Assembly: GCF_030503895.2 (NCBI RefSeq)
Contig: NZ_CP129970.2
Location: forward strand, 1,552,001-1,616,000
Direction: 5' to 3'
DNA: 64,000 bases
Origin: Marivirga arenosa
GTDB taxonomy: Bacteria; Bacteroidota; Bacteroidia; Cytophagales; Cyclobacteriaceae
A model generated the notes under the pieces. It was not told the DNA's origin, searched no databases, and saw nothing but the letters and a program-made list of their open reading frames with translations. The position numbers were made by a program, and so were the translations under genes. This document shows, piece after piece, positions 62,790-64,000 of the stretch (the stretch's first letter is position 1; each line of letters opens with the position of its first letter).

Positions 62790-64000
62790 TTAAGAGGCCA
62801 TTTCTTTGTATTGCATATTATGTAATTGATGATAGAATCCACCTTTATCAAGTAGTTCCTGGTGAGTTCCAGTTTCTTTAATTTCACCTTTATCTAAAAC
62901 AATAATTTTATCTGCTTCTTGAATGGTAGATAATCGGTGAGCAATCACAATACTTGTTCTACCTTTCATCATTTTCTCAATTGCATTTTGAATCATTTCT
63001 TCGGTTTCAGTATCAACTGAGGAGGTAGCTTCATCCAGCACAATGATTTTCGGATTATACACCATAGCACGAACAAAGGAGATTAGCTGACGCTGACCAA
63101 CAGAAAGTGTTGCTCCTCTTTCCATCACATTATAATTATACCCACCAGGTAACCTTTCAATAAACTTTCTTGCCCCTACTAATTCAGCAGCATCTTTTAC
63201 TTGCTGTAAACTAATATCAGGATTACCTAAAGTTATGTTATATAGAATGGTATCAGAAAATAAGAAAACATCTTGTAATACCACTCCAATATTCTGACGA
63301 AGAGCATATAAATCAAATTCTTTAAGGTCCGTTTCATCTAAAGTGATTTTACCTTTTTGAATATCATAGAATCTACTTAATAAATTGATTACTGAAGATT
63401 TACCCGCTCCTGTGGCCCCTACTAATGCTACTGATTCTCCTTCTTTTACATCAAAAGAAATATTTTTAAGAACGGTTTCTCCCTCGTTGTAAGCAAACTC
63501 TACATTCTCAAAAGAAATATTCCCATTAATTTTTTCTGGAGCATAATTTCCATTATTTGGAATATGCTCTTTATTATCTAATAGATTTAATATTCTAGAT
63601 GAACTTACGATACCCATTTGCAAAGTATTAAACCTATCTGCGATCATTCTTATCGGTCTGAAGAACATTTGTATATATAGAATGAAGGCTATGAGCATAC
63701 CTAATGTTATACCCGTTTCTGCTTCGTTTACTACCCCTTTTGCTCCATACCACACTAATAAGCCAATACCAGTTGCTTGGATAACTTCCGCAACTGGGAA
63801 ATAAATAGAATAGTATAATACAGATCTTATGTTCGCTTTTTTATGTTCATTATTAATTTTTTTAAATTCATCATATTCACGCTTTTCCGCAGTGAATATT
63901 TGTACAATTGACATGCCTGTAACGTGCTCTTGCACAAAGGAATTTAAATTAGAAACTGCATTACGTACTTCGTTGAAGGCTACTTTAACTTTTTCTTTAA
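62790..64000 (-). CDS. MsbA-like ABC exporter, fused permease and ATPase, 5' end missing
   Basis: The open frame continues past the window end, so the N-terminal membrane helices are missing; about 400 residues are seen. From the apparent internal start, membrane helices of the exporter fold occupy the first 110 residues (KREYDEFKKINNEHKKANIR is the coupling region). The ATPase follows: Walker A GATGAGKS, Q-loop VVLQDVF, signature LSVGQRQ, Walker B IIVLDEATSS and H-loop IAHR. It is probably a homodimeric lipid or drug exporter. The true start lies beyond 64000. Confidence 0.93.
   Translation of the reverse strand, partial: KEKVKVAFNEVRNAVSNLNSFVQEHVTGMSIVQIFTAEKREYDEFKKINNEHKKANIRSVLYYSIYFPVAEVIQATGIGLLVWYGAKGVVNEAETGITLGMLIAFILYIQMFFRPIRMIADRFNTLQMGIVSSSRILNLLDNKEHIPNNGNYAPEKINGNISFENVEFAYNEGETVLKNISFDVKEGESVALVGATGAGKSSVINLLSRFYDIQKGKITLDETDLKEFDLYALRQNIGVVLQDVFLFSDTILYNITLGNPDISLQQVKDAAELVGARKFIERLPGGYNYNVMERGATLSVGQRQLISFVRAMVYNPKIIVLDEATSSVDTETEEMIQNAIEKMMKGRTSIVIAHRLSTIQEADKIIVLDKGEIKETGTHQELLDKGGFYHQLHNMQYKEMAS

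Overview
The window is AT-rich, gene-dense DNA from a marine gliding bacterium of the phylum Bacteroidota, most likely order Cytophagales. I cannot name the genus from sequence alone. The evidence is: a gldJ gliding lipoprotein gene; a proteorhodopsin gene followed by a blh carotene dioxygenase gene; families typical of Bacteroidota (DUF2723, DUF5916, DUF6624, lamin-tail proteins, LytTR/LytS pairs); promoter boxes of the Bacteroidota type (TAnnTTTG, sometimes with an upstream TTG); and few Shine-Dalgarno sequences. No rRNA, tRNA, CRISPR array, insertion sequence or prophage was seen.

Layout. 1-4 kb: the 3' part of mnmG, a methyltransferase and an Ig-like lipoprotein, overlapping like an operon, then a 354-base AT-rich gap with a cluster of DnaA-box-like 9-mers (candidate origin). 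4-12 kb: TPR protein, DEAD-box helicase, M14 peptidase, a 48-residue membrane peptide, a DnaJ-domain membrane protein and an orphan histidine kinase. 12-23 kb: DUF5916 outer-membrane protein, SMP-30-like lipoprotein, SGNH esterase, DUF2723 membrane protein, RlmB, a DUF6340-like lipoprotein and a PLP enzyme. 23-37 kb: a small membrane protein gene ending in a perfect 26-bp inverted repeat, a THUMP-like methyltransferase, asd, a giant lamin-tail surface protein, gpmI, mfd, a CsaA-like protein and a cytochrome oxidase subunit III-like protein. 37-45 kb: mostly minus-strand housekeeping and hypothetical genes and a LytS/LytTR two-component pair, divergent from a MotA/ExbB-like protein.

45-50 kb: a TlpA-like thioredoxin protein, then the phototrophy pair. 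The rhodopsin has the DTE proton-pump triad, Met at the spectral tuning site (green), and Gly at the position that opens the carotenoid-antenna window in xanthorhodopsin. A strong terminator hairpin lies between rhodopsin and blh, and blh most likely starts immediately after it. 50-64 kb: YfcC-type transporter, M3 peptidase, gltX, a 3D-domain lipoprotein, an AIM24-like protein, DUF4230 protein, radical SAM/SPASM protein, gldJ, and an MsbA-like ABC exporter that runs off the end.

Four short genes below usual length cut-offs are proposed: 9195-9341 (+), 23684-23851 (+), 55211-55342 (-) and 62026-62196 (-). Dispersed palindromic repeats occur at 20093-20147, 29944-30050 and 36796-36950.
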